Notes under the pieces: model-generated
Seen by the model: only the letters and a program-made list of their open reading frames with translations
What the model was told of the DNA's origin: nothing
Database searches by the model: none
Source: Myxococcaceae bacterium
Lineage (GTDB): Bacteria > Myxococcota > Myxococcia > Myxococcales > Myxococcaceae
Direction of reading: 5' to 3'
Length of the DNA stretch: 32,956 nt
NCBI GenBank assembly: GCA_017881265.1
Contig: JADGRA010000058.1
Location: 1 to 32,956, forward strand
Translations under genes and position numbers: made by a program
Part shown: positions 24,372 through 31,642 of the stretch, one piece after another
Layout: every line of letters starts with the position of its first letter
How positions within the stretch are numbered: position 1 is the first letter of the stretch

Positions 24372-25925
24372 GTGCTGGACTCCCGTCACTTCCAGGCGCA
24401 CGCCGCCCGCCTCCTCGCAGCCGAGGAGGGGACGCTGCGCAAGGTGGCGCCCCTGGCCGTCGCCCTCTGCTACCCAAGCCCCTACCACGTGGGCATGAGT
24501 TCCTTGGGCTTTCAGACCATCTACCGGGAGATTCACGCCCACCCCGGCGCCACCGCGGAGCGTGCCTTCCTCCCGGAGGACGTCCCCGCCTTCCGCGCCA
24601 GCCGCACGCCGCTCTTCACCCTCGAATCCCAGACGCCGGTGGCCACCTTTCCGGTGCTGGCCTTCAGCGTGGCCTATGAGTTGGAGCTGACCGGCCTCTT
24701 CGACATGCTGTCCCTCGCCGGCCTCCCGCTGCTGGCCGCTGCACGCACCGAAGCCCACCCGCTGGTGGTGGCCGGCGGCCCCCTCACCTTCTCCAACCCC
24801 ACGCCGCTCGAGCCCTTCGTCGACGTCCTCATCCAAGGGGAGGGCGAGGAACTGGTGCACGCGCTGCTGGAGGCGGTGCAGGCTTTCCCCCGGCGGGACG
24901 GGCTGCTGTCGCACCTGGCCCGCACCCAAGGCTTCCGCGTTCCGGGGCGCGGCGGAGACGCGCTGCATGTGGCGCGCGCCGCGGACGCACGGCTTCCGGC
25001 GCGTTCTCAAATCCTGACACCCCACACCGAGCTGCGAAGCATGTTCCTGATTGAACCCGAGCGCGGGTGTAGCCGCGGGTGCCACTACTGCGTCATGCGG
25101 CGCACCACCAACGGCGGCATGCGGACCGTCCCGGTAGAGCGCGTGCTGGCGCTTGTGCCGGATGCCGCCCGGCGGGTGGGCCTGGTGGGCGCGGCCGTCA
25201 CCGACCATCCCCGCATTGTCGAGCTCCTCCGCACGCTGGTGGACGCGGGCCGCGAGGTGGGCGTCTCCTCCCTCAGGGCGGACCGGCTGTCGCAGGAACT
25301 GGTGGACAGCCTGCGCCGCGGCGGCGCGCGCACCCTCACCGTCGCCTCGGACGGGGCAAGCCAGCGCATGCGGGACCTGGTCGACCGCAAGCACTCCGAA
25401 GAACAAATCCTCCGGGCAGCGCGCTACGCGGCCCAGGCGGGCTTCGAGAGGCTCAAGGTGTACAGCATGGTGGGCCTGCCGCTGGAGGAGGACGCGGACG
25501 TCGACGAATTGGTGCGCTTCACTACGGAACTCTCCCGCATTCTCCCGGTGGCCCTGGGCGTGGCCCCCTTCGTCGCGAAAAGGCACACGCCCCTGGACGG
25601 CTCGCCGTTTGCCGGCATCAGGACGGTGGACAGCCGGCTAGCGCGCCTGCGCGGGGGCCTGCGGGGCAAGGCGGAGGTGCGTCCCACCTCCGCGCGCTGG
25701 GCCTGGGTGGAATACATGCTGGCCCAGTGCGGGCCGGAGGCGGGGCTGGCGGCCCTGCAGGCGTGGCGTGCCGGCGGCAGCTTCGCCGACTTCCGCCGTG
25801 CCTTCGCCGCGTCCGGCTGTACGCCCTTCCTCGCCGCCCGGGTGGAGGACGGCCGGCGCCACCCCACGCGCTGGCCCGTCGTCGCGCCCCCACCGCCCGC
25901 CCCGGGCGCGCGCACCGGCGCCTGA
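24372..25925 (+). CDS. Radical SAM protein, TIGR03960-like
   Basis: The 517-residue protein has an N-terminal part (about 25-165) matching the TIGR03960 pattern ('VALCYPSPYHVGMSSLGFQTIY', 'PVLAFSVAYELELTGLFDMLSLAGLPL', 'LVVAGGPLTFSNPTPLEPFVD', 'IQGEGEE'). This is a B12-binding-like fold without the DxHxxG cobalamin motif. The radical SAM core follows, with the [4Fe-4S] cysteines 233, 237 and 240 in CSRGCHYC. The C-terminal tail is proline-rich. In many bacteria this family is fused to a TIGR03936 domain or sits next to an rRNA or ribosome-related gene; that domain is absent here. The substrate is unknown. The GTG at 24372 follows the terminator, so the gene has its own promoter or is read through. 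Confidence 0.87.
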   Translation: MLDSRHFQAHAARLLAAEEGTLRKVAPLAVALCYPSPYHVGMSSLGFQTIYREIHAHPGATAERAFLPEDVPAFRASRTPLFTLESQTPVATFPVLAFSVAYELELTGLFDMLSLAGLPLLAAARTEAHPLVVAGGPLTFSNPTPLEPFVDVLIQGEGEELVHALLEAVQAFPRRDGLLSHLARTQGFRVPGRGGDALHVARAADARLPARSQILTPHTELRSMFLIEPERGCSRGCHYCVMRRTTNGGMRTVPVERVLALVPDAARRVGLVGAAVTDHPRIVELLRTLVDAGREVGVSSLRADRLSQELVDSLRRGGARTLTVASDGASQRMRDLVDRKHSEEQILRAARYAAQAGFERLKVYSMVGLPLEEDADVDELVRFTTELSRILPVALGVAPFVAKRHTPLDGSPFAGIRTVDSRLARLRGGLRGKAEVRPTSARWAWVEYMLAQCGPEAGLAALQAWRAGGSFADFRRAFAASGCTPFLAARVEDGRRHPTRWPVVAPPPPAPGARTGA

Positions 25926-25940
25926 GGGCCGGCTGTGCTG

Positions 25941-25970
25941 CCCCGGCCAGGGGCTGTCTTCAGGCCGGGG
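25941..25970. terminator. GC-rich hairpin between convergent genes
   Basis: CCCCGGCC (25941-25948) and GGCCGGGG (25963-25970) form a perfect 8-bp stem with a 14-base loop. It lies at the convergence of the radical SAM and nuclease-like genes and overlaps the stop of the latter. There is no U-run, so the call is weak. Confidence 0.35.
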
Positions 25971-26505
25971 CGGGCACCCGCTGGGGGTCCGGGCTCGCCC
26001 ACGCCGCGTGCGGGACACGGCGCGCCCCGGGCACGCCCCGGAGGACGTCCCGGACGGGGACGAGGGCGCCGACGCTGGTGTAGCCCTCGGTGCCGAGGCG
26101 GGTGCCGGTGTGGCAAAGCGGGTAGCGCCCGGCGTGCGCGAGAAACCACGTCCGCGTGGCAGGCAGGGGCAGCGCGTGCACTTCCAGGCGCTGGAGGAAG
26201 ACGAGGAGGAGCAGGTGGGCCGCCGAGTAGAGGAAGCAGCCGGGCGTATTCTTCTCCACGTTGGAGATGAGTTCGAAGAAATAGGTGCCCCGCCGTGAGC
26301 CGTGGCGGTCCCCTTTCACTTCGACGCCGAGCAACTCGCCCCGGGTCGCCCAGAGGAGGTCGACGCCGCGGGCCTGGAAGCGCGGGTCTGCCTGGACGTC
26401 GTGGATGTCCGAGGCCGAATCCTCGGCGAGGAGAAAGGCCCGGGCTACCGAGACGGCGCGGTCTGCGGCGCCGCGGACGGACTGCATGGTGTAGCTGAAG
26501 GCCAT
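25960..26505 (-). CDS. PD-(D/E)XK-like nuclease-fold protein, hypothetical
   Basis: The product is about 181 residues. 'GVDLLWATRGELLGVEVKGD' contains the Asp49 ... Glu62-Val-Lys64 arrangement of the PD-(D/E)XK nuclease core, followed by 'TYFFELISN'. The rest, including 'LLLVFLQRLEVHALPLPATRTWFLAH', resembles small restriction-like or Holliday-junction-like proteins and is not specific. I do not see a partner methylase or toxin gene. The start is taken at 26505 (MAFSYTMQSV); the upstream open stretch to 26649 is antisense to the YIP1 gene. A small GGTGC/GCACC inverted repeat lies at 26510-26522 just before the start. Confidence 0.7.
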   Translation of the reverse strand: MAFSYTMQSVRGAADRAVSVARAFLLAEDSASDIHDVQADPRFQARGVDLLWATRGELLGVEVKGDRHGSRRGTYFFELISNVEKNTPGCFLYSAAHLLLLVFLQRLEVHALPLPATRTWFLAHAGRYPLCHTGTRLGTEGYTSVGALVPVRDVLRGVPGARRVPHAAWASPDPQRVPAPA

Positions 26506-26608
26506 GGGGGGTGCCGGGCACCACACCACGTGCCTCCGACGCGAGGGCCTTGCCCGCCTTGCAAGCGCGCCCCTAGTCTGCAGCCCTCCAAACGGGGAGG
26601 GATTCCAA

Positions 26609-27463
26609 ATGCAGGCTCGCTGTCCGCGCTGCGCTTCCGTCTTCACCACCGACCGCAGCGGGCTTCAGTTTTGCCCCAACTGCGGACAGCAGGTGGACGT
26701 GCCTTCCTTCCCCGGTGCGCCGCCGGAGAGCTCCGGCGCCGGCTGGGGCGGGCCCACCGGCCCTGCAGGACCGGGCAGCACCGGGCCCGGCCCTGCCCTC
26801 CGCGAGGACACGCCCTGGGAGCGCCGGGCGACGCTGGGGTGGTTCAGCGGCCTCTTCGAGACGTGGAAGCAAACCATCTTCGGCCCCCAGGCCTTCTGGG
26901 CCTCGGTGAAGCCCAACGCCTCCTGGACAGACGCCCTCTTCTACGCGTGGATTCTGTTTGCCGTGGGCACCCTCCTCGCGGCCCCCTTCGGCGCTTTCGG
27001 AGTGGGGCGCTCTAGCGTGCAGACGCTGCTGGACCAGATGGGTGAGCTGCCGCCCAGCACGCGGGCGGCCATCCGCAACGCCGTGGGCGGGATGGGCGGG
27101 GTCCACGTCGTCTCCAGCCTCGTCTTCTACCCGGTGGGCCTCATCATCTACGCCGCCATTCAGCACCTCTTCTGCATGCTGTTTGGCGCAGCGAAGAACG
27201 GCTACTTCGCCACCTTCCGGGTGCTCGCCTACGCCAGCGCCACCAACATCGTCGGCCTCCTCCCCTGCCTGGGCATCCTGGCTGGCCTGTATGGCATCGT
27301 CCTCGTCATCCTCGGCCTGTCCTCGGTGCAGGAGACCAGCCTCGGGCGTGCCACGGGCGCCGTCCTGCTCCCGGTGGTGCTGGTGTGCTGCTGCCTGGCG
27401 GCGGCGGTTACGCTGTTCGGCGCCGCCCTGGCGGCGGCCATGGGCAGCTTCCAGAGCAGCTGA
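26609..27463 (+). CDS. Zinc-ribbon YIP1-family membrane protein
   Basis: The 284-residue product begins with a zinc ribbon: cysteines 5 and 8 (CPRC), then 22 and 25 (CPNC). A Gly/Pro-rich linker (about 32-60) precedes a YIP1-like domain with five hydrophobic helices, including 'WTDALFYAWILFAVGTLLAAPFGAF' and 'VVSSLVFYPVGLIIYAAIQHLFCMLFGA'. Bacterial YIP1 proteins are uncharacterised. The ATG at 26609 has a GGGGAGGG ribosome binding site (26594-26601). The first gene of a likely operon with the DUF2752 protein and plsY. Confidence 0.85.
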   Translation: MQARCPRCASVFTTDRSGLQFCPNCGQQVDVPSFPGAPPESSGAGWGGPTGPAGPGSTGPGPALREDTPWERRATLGWFSGLFETWKQTIFGPQAFWASVKPNASWTDALFYAWILFAVGTLLAAPFGAFGVGRSSVQTLLDQMGELPPSTRAAIRNAVGGMGGVHVVSSLVFYPVGLIIYAAIQHLFCMLFGAAKNGYFATFRVLAYASATNIVGLLPCLGILAGLYGIVLVILGLSSVQETSLGRATGAVLLPVVLVCCCLAAAVTLFGAALAAAMGSFQSS

Positions 27464-27473
27464 GGAGTCCAAG

Positions 27474-27899
27474 GTGACGCTTCACTGGTTGCCACGCACG
27501 CGCCGCTTTGACTTCCTGCAGGCCCTCGGCCTGGCCGGCCTGTTGGGCCTTCTGGCGGCGCGCTTCCTCCCGCTCGAGCGGCTGCCGTTCCTGCGCTGCG
27601 CCCTGCGTGAGCACAGCGGCTGGCCCTGTCCTGGCTGTGGCCTCACCCGGGTGGCGGTGCGGGTGGCGCATGGGGACATTGCCGGGGCCCTCGACGCCAA
27701 CCCGCTGGGGACGGTGGCGGCCCTCGGCTTCGCGGCGTGCGCCATCCTCGCCGCCCTCCAGCTGCTGTTCCGCCTGCCGCTTCCCGTCGTGCACCTCTCG
27801 GCGCAACAGGCGCGCCGGCTGCGCCTGGCCGTCTTCTCCGCCCTGGCCGTCAACTACGCGGTGGTGGTGGTGCGGGTGCGCTTTCTGGGCTGGCCGTGA
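27474..27899 (+). CDS. DUF2752 membrane protein
   Basis: The 141-residue protein shows the DUF2752 signature 'WPCPGCGLTR' (50-59), with Cys42 ahead and 'HGDIAGALDANPLG' behind. Three hydrophobic stretches are present. The start is GTG at 27474, after the GAGGAG site (27462-27467) that overlaps the stop of the YIP1 gene. Its own stop overlaps the plsY start. Function in the family is not known. Confidence 0.85.
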   Translation: MTLHWLPRTRRFDFLQALGLAGLLGLLAARFLPLERLPFLRCALREHSGWPCPGCGLTRVAVRVAHGDIAGALDANPLGTVAALGFAACAILAALQLLFRLPLPVVHLSAQQARRLRLAVFSALAVNYAVVVVRVRFLGWP

Positions 27900-28489
27900 G
27901 TCCGGGGTGGGCCCTGGCGGCCCTCCCCACCCTGGGCTACTTGTTGGGCAGCATCCCCACGGGCTACCTGGTGGCCCGGGCCGTGCGCGGGGTGGACGTC
28001 CGTGCCGTCGGCAGCGGCAACGTCGGCGCCACCAACGTGGCCCGGGCGGCCGGCGTGCGTCCGGCGCTTCTCGTCCTCGTCCTGGACGCCGGCAAGGGCG
28101 CCCTAGCCGTGCTGCTGGCGGGTGCCCTGGTGCCGGGGGCGCCCCTCGTCCAGGCCCTGGCCGGCCTCGGTGCCTTCCTGGGGCACGTCGCCCCCGTCTG
28201 GCTGGGCTTTCGCGGCGGGAAGGGCGTGGCCACCGCCCTCGGCGTCCTCGCCGTCCTCGTCCCCGCCGCCGCGCTGGCCGGCGTGCTGGCCTACGCCCTC
28301 GTCTTCCTGTGGACGCGCATCAGCAGCCTTGGGTCTCTCACCGCCACCCCCGTCGCGGTGGCGGCCGCCGCCCGCTGGCCGGGGACGCGGCTTGCGGTGG
28401 GCCTCACCACCACCCTCATGCTGGCCATCCTCTGGACGCACCGCGGAAACATTCGGCGGCTGTGGCGGCGGGTGGAGCGGCGGCTGTAG
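27896..28489 (+). CDS. plsY: Acyl-phosphate:glycerol-3-phosphate acyltransferase
   Basis: PlsY transfers an acyl chain from acyl-phosphate to glycerol-3-phosphate, the first step of membrane phospholipid synthesis. The 197-residue protein contains the family motifs 'GSIPTGYLV' (18-26), 'GSGNVGATNVAR' (39-50), 'LDAGKGALAV' (63-72) and 'GHVAPVWLGFRGGKGVAT' (96-113). Five or so helices are visible. The start is a GTG at 27896, overlapping the DUF2752 stop by 4 bp, so the two are translationally coupled. It is convergent with the rlmL-type gene, 6 bp apart. Confidence 0.93.
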   Translation: MSPGWALAALPTLGYLLGSIPTGYLVARAVRGVDVRAVGSGNVGATNVARAAGVRPALLVLVLDAGKGALAVLLAGALVPGAPLVQALAGLGAFLGHVAPVWLGFRGGKGVATALGVLAVLVPAAALAGVLAYALVFLWTRISSLGSLTATPVAVAAAARWPGTRLAVGLTTTLMLAILWTHRGNIRRLWRRVERRL

Positions 28490-28495
28490 GGGCCT

Positions 28496-29701
28496 TCAGC
28501 GTCCGTCGGCCTTCAGCGTCGGCGGCCGGCGCCTGGCCGGGCCGCCCGCTGCCTGCTGGGGCGCCGGGTAGCTCAGCAGCGTGCACGCAATGGGGCCATT
28601 CCACAGCGACAGGCGCCCGCTGGGCCGGTGGTGGAAGGCGCTCTCGAAGGCGGGGTTGCCCGAGAGGATGGCGGCGCGAAAGGCCGACAGCGCGTCGAAT
28701 TGCTCGCCCAGCTGGAAGTAGAAGGACTTCATCCCCTTCTGCCCGCCCGTGCCCAGGCGGTCGCCGTAGGGCGGGTTGGTGACGAGGAGGCCGTGCGCCC
28801 CCGAGGGCAGGGGCAATGCGTGCGTGGCATCCCCCAGCTGCAGCTGGACGGTGCCCGTCAGCCCGGCGGCGCGCAGGTTGGCGCGCGCGGCCCCCAGCGC
28901 CTCCTCATCCCGGTCGAAGCCCCACAGCGGGATGGGCACCGGGCGCTGGCTGGCCTGCGCCTCGGCCCGGAGGTCCGCCAGCAGCGGACGGGCCAGGGGG
29001 CCGAGTTCCGGCCAGCGCTCCACGGCAAAGTGCCGGCCAAGGGAAGGCGCGTGCCGGGCCGCCATCCACGCCGCCTCGACGAGGAGGGTGCCGGAACCGC
29101 ACATGGGGTCCAGGACGGGCTCCTCCCCGGTGTAGCGCGCCGCCCGTAGCATGGCCGCCGCCAGCGTCTCCTTCAGGGGCGCCGCCGTCTGGCGAATGCG
29201 GTAGCCCCGGCGGTTGAGTGGCTCGCCGGCCAGGTCCAGCGACAGCTGCAGCCACGTGCCGGAGAGGTGGGCCACCACCTGGACGTCGGGCGTGCGGCTG
29301 TCGACGTCCGGTCGCCGGCCGGCGCGGGCGCGCATGCGGTCGACGATGGCGTCCTTCAGCTTCAGGGCCACGAAGCCGGAATGGGCGTGCTCCGACTTCT
29401 GCAAGGTGGCCTCCACCGCGAAGGTGGTGTCGGGCGTCAGGTACTCCTCCCAGGGGACGGCCTCTGCCACGGCATACAGTCCGTCCGCCCCGGGGGCCTC
29501 GCCCTCCCCCACTGGCCACAGCACGCGCATGGCCAGGCGCGTCCACAGACAGACGCGAAGCGCCTCGGCCAGGTTGGCCGCGAAGCGCACCCCGCCCGGG
29601 TGGCGGCGGATGCGCACCGCCCCCAGTTCCTCGAGTTCCTCGGCGAGAAGCGCTTCGGTGCCTCGGGCGGCGGTGGCGAAGAGGGGGAGGCGCGGGGGCA
29701 T
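28496..29701 (-). CDS. rlmL: THUMP-domain rRNA guanine-N2 methyltransferase, RlmL-type
   Basis: This 401-residue protein matches the N-terminal half of E. coli RlmL, which makes m2G2445 in 23S rRNA. A THUMP-like region spans about 45-155 ('LPLFATAARGTEALLAEELEELGA' at the start is also typical). The SAM site motif DPMCGSGT (198-205) and the catalytic NPPYGDRLG (309-317) are intact. The RlmK domain, fused to RlmL in E. coli, is absent. The start ATG lies only 18 bp from the divergent start of the DUF4175-like gene. The Pro/Arg-rich C-terminal end is an addition. Confidence 0.9.
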   Translation of the reverse strand: MPPRLPLFATAARGTEALLAEELEELGAVRIRRHPGGVRFAANLAEALRVCLWTRLAMRVLWPVGEGEAPGADGLYAVAEAVPWEEYLTPDTTFAVEATLQKSEHAHSGFVALKLKDAIVDRMRARAGRRPDVDSRTPDVQVVAHLSGTWLQLSLDLAGEPLNRRGYRIRQTAAPLKETLAAAMLRAARYTGEEPVLDPMCGSGTLLVEAAWMAARHAPSLGRHFAVERWPELGPLARPLLADLRAEAQASQRPVPIPLWGFDRDEEALGAARANLRAAGLTGTVQLQLGDATHALPLPSGAHGLLVTNPPYGDRLGTGGQKGMKSFYFQLGEQFDALSAFRAAILSGNPAFESAFHHRPSGRLSLWNGPIACTLLSYPAPQQAAGGPARRRPPTLKADGR

Positions 29702-29719
29702 GGCTGGGCTGCGCCGGCC

Positions 29720-31642
29720 ATGCTAGTCCCCTCAAGCGTGGCCGTGCGGGATGCCAACGCCGTCGCCCTCGCGCTTCTGCGGACGCGCGCCCTCGGCGCG
29801 CTCCTCGACGTCTCCGCAGCCACGCTTGGGGGCCTCGCCCTCGGCCGGGCCTTCGGCCGGGGCGGCACCGGCGCCGCGCTCGGCGCCGCGGCCGGCGTCC
29901 TCCTCGCGCTGCGCTGGAACCGGCAGCGCGCGGCCGCGGCCCTGGAGAGGGCACGGCCGGCCCTTGGCTCTGCCCTGCAGGCCTACCTGGAAGGGGGAGG
30001 CGGCAGCTTGCGGCCGCAGCTGGAAACCTGGGTGGCGCAGCGGCTTGGCCCCGCCTGGCTCCCGGCCAGCCTGGTCCGGATGGCGGTGGCGGCAGGGCTG
30101 GCCCTTCTGTCTCAACCGCTGTCCCGCCCGCACGTGCACGGGACGGACGCTGGCCAGCCACCGCGACCGGGCCTGTCCGTCACCGCGCGCCTGGAGCCGC
30201 CGGCCTACGCCGGGTGGCCCACGGTGGAGGTGCAGCTGCCGGCGGTCCGCGGGCTGCGCCACTCCCGACTCCTCCTCGACGTGCGTACGACGGCCGCGGG
30301 CCTCCGCTGGGCCGAGGAGGGTGGCCCCGAGCACCAGCTGTTGCCGGTGGACGGCCGCGCCAGCCTGTCCTTCCCCCTCGAGCGCAGTGGCAGCCTGCGC
30401 CTGGTTGCCGAAGGGGGCGGCCCGGTGGTGCTCCTGCAGCTGGAAGCCCTCCCCGACGGCGCGCCGCGGGTGACGCTGGCCGCGCCGGAGACGGACAGGA
30501 CGGTGACTGCAGCGCCGGGTCCCCTCACCCTGCGCGCCTCCGCCCAAGACGACGTCCAGGTGGCGCACCTGGACTTCCGCTGGACGCTGGCACGGGGCAG
30601 CGGCGAGGGCATGCAGTTCCAGAACGGGCGGCTGCCCGGCCACCTCACCTTGCAGGGCCAGACCGCCGAGGCCGCCGCGCGGTTGGACCCGCTGGCCCTG
30701 GGCATGAAGGCCGGGGACACCCTGGTGCTGTGGGCGGAGGCCTCGGACACCAACAGCCTGGACGGCCCGGGGGTGGGCCGGAGCGAGGCCCGCCTTGTGC
30801 ACTGGGAAGAAGCCCTGGTGGACCTCTCCAGCAGCGTCGCCGGCGCGCGCCTGCCGCCCCCCCTCTCCCAGCCGAGCGAACGCGAGCTGCTGGCCCGCAC
30901 CGAGCGGCTGGTGCGCTCCGGCGCCCGGGGCGCTCGCCTGCGCGAGCAGTCCGCCGCCCTGGGCGACCTCCAGCGGCACATTCGAGAAGCCTTCGGCTTC
31001 TTCCTCCAGCAGGAGAGCCGCAGCGGACTCGAGCTCGACGTGGACGAGGCGGAGGTCGCCATGAATGGAGATGCCCGGGCGCGGCGGCTGCTCGCCCAGG
31101 CGGTTTCGGAGATGTGGTCGGCCGAGGCCGAGCTCGCCACTGGCAGCCCTGCCAGGGCGCTTGCGCCAGAACGGGCCGCGGTGAAGGCGCTGGATGCCGC
31201 TTTTGGAAGCGAGCGGCTAGCGCTGCGCCCCTTCGCGCCGCCGGACAGGCCCATCGACGAGGGGCGCCGGCTGTCCGGCGCGCAAGGAGGCCTCCGTCCA
31301 CGCGCCGACGGCCCGGCGACGCGGCCGGCCCCCGACGACAGCTCCGTGGCGCAACTGGCCCGGCGGCTGCTCCTCTCCGCCGAGGAAGGGGTGACGGCCG
31401 AGACGGCCCGGCGCCTGGCGGACGCGCTGTGGGCCCTCCCCGTCAGCACCGGCATTGCAGCCGCGTCCCTGGCGGCCCCCCTCTACGCGGCCGAGGACGG
31501 CGTGTCCCGTGACGCCGCTGCCCGGGCTGCGGCGGTGGCGCTGTCGCGCTGGCTGCGCCCGTCCCCGGACGTGGTGCCGCCCGTCTCGCCGGATGAGGCG
31601 GCCGTGGTGTCCCGGCTTCCGCTGCGCCCCCCTCGCCCGTAG
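29720..31642 (+). CDS. DUF4175-like membrane protein
   Basis: The protein is about 640 residues with two hydrophobic segments near the N-terminus (about 30-62 and 118-133). A large extracytoplasmic region includes a beta-rich part ('LSVTARLEPPAYAGWPTVEVQLPAVRGL') and helical segments from about 385 on. This resembles DUF4175-type proteins that in many bacteria lie next to MoxR, DUF58 and BatA-like genes. The ATG at 29720 is 18 bp from the divergent rlmL start; a GTG at 29738 is an alternative. Its last 160 bp (about 53 codons) lie in the 3' end of the minus-strand gene. Function is not known. Confidence 0.78.
   Translation: MLVPSSVAVRDANAVALALLRTRALGALLDVSAATLGGLALGRAFGRGGTGAALGAAAGVLLALRWNRQRAAAALERARPALGSALQAYLEGGGGSLRPQLETWVAQRLGPAWLPASLVRMAVAAGLALLSQPLSRPHVHGTDAGQPPRPGLSVTARLEPPAYAGWPTVEVQLPAVRGLRHSRLLLDVRTTAAGLRWAEEGGPEHQLLPVDGRASLSFPLERSGSLRLVAEGGGPVVLLQLEALPDGAPRVTLAAPETDRTVTAAPGPLTLRASAQDDVQVAHLDFRWTLARGSGEGMQFQNGRLPGHLTLQGQTAEAAARLDPLALGMKAGDTLVLWAEASDTNSLDGPGVGRSEARLVHWEEALVDLSSSVAGARLPPPLSQPSERELLARTERLVRSGARGARLREQSAALGDLQRHIREAFGFFLQQESRSGLELDVDEAEVAMNGDARARRLLAQAVSEMWSAEAELATGSPARALAPERAAVKALDAAFGSERLALRPFAPPDRPIDEGRRLSGAQGGLRPRADGPATRPAPDDSSVAQLARRLLLSAEEGVTAETARRLADALWALPVSTGIAAASLAAPLYAAEDGVSRDAAARAAAVALSRWLRPSPDVVPPVSPDEAAVVSRLPLRPPRP

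Noticed and set aside
23358-25586. A 742-codon minus-strand frame across the lipoprotein and radical SAM genes
   Set aside because: It runs through a strong terminator and two well-supported genes and shows no motif.
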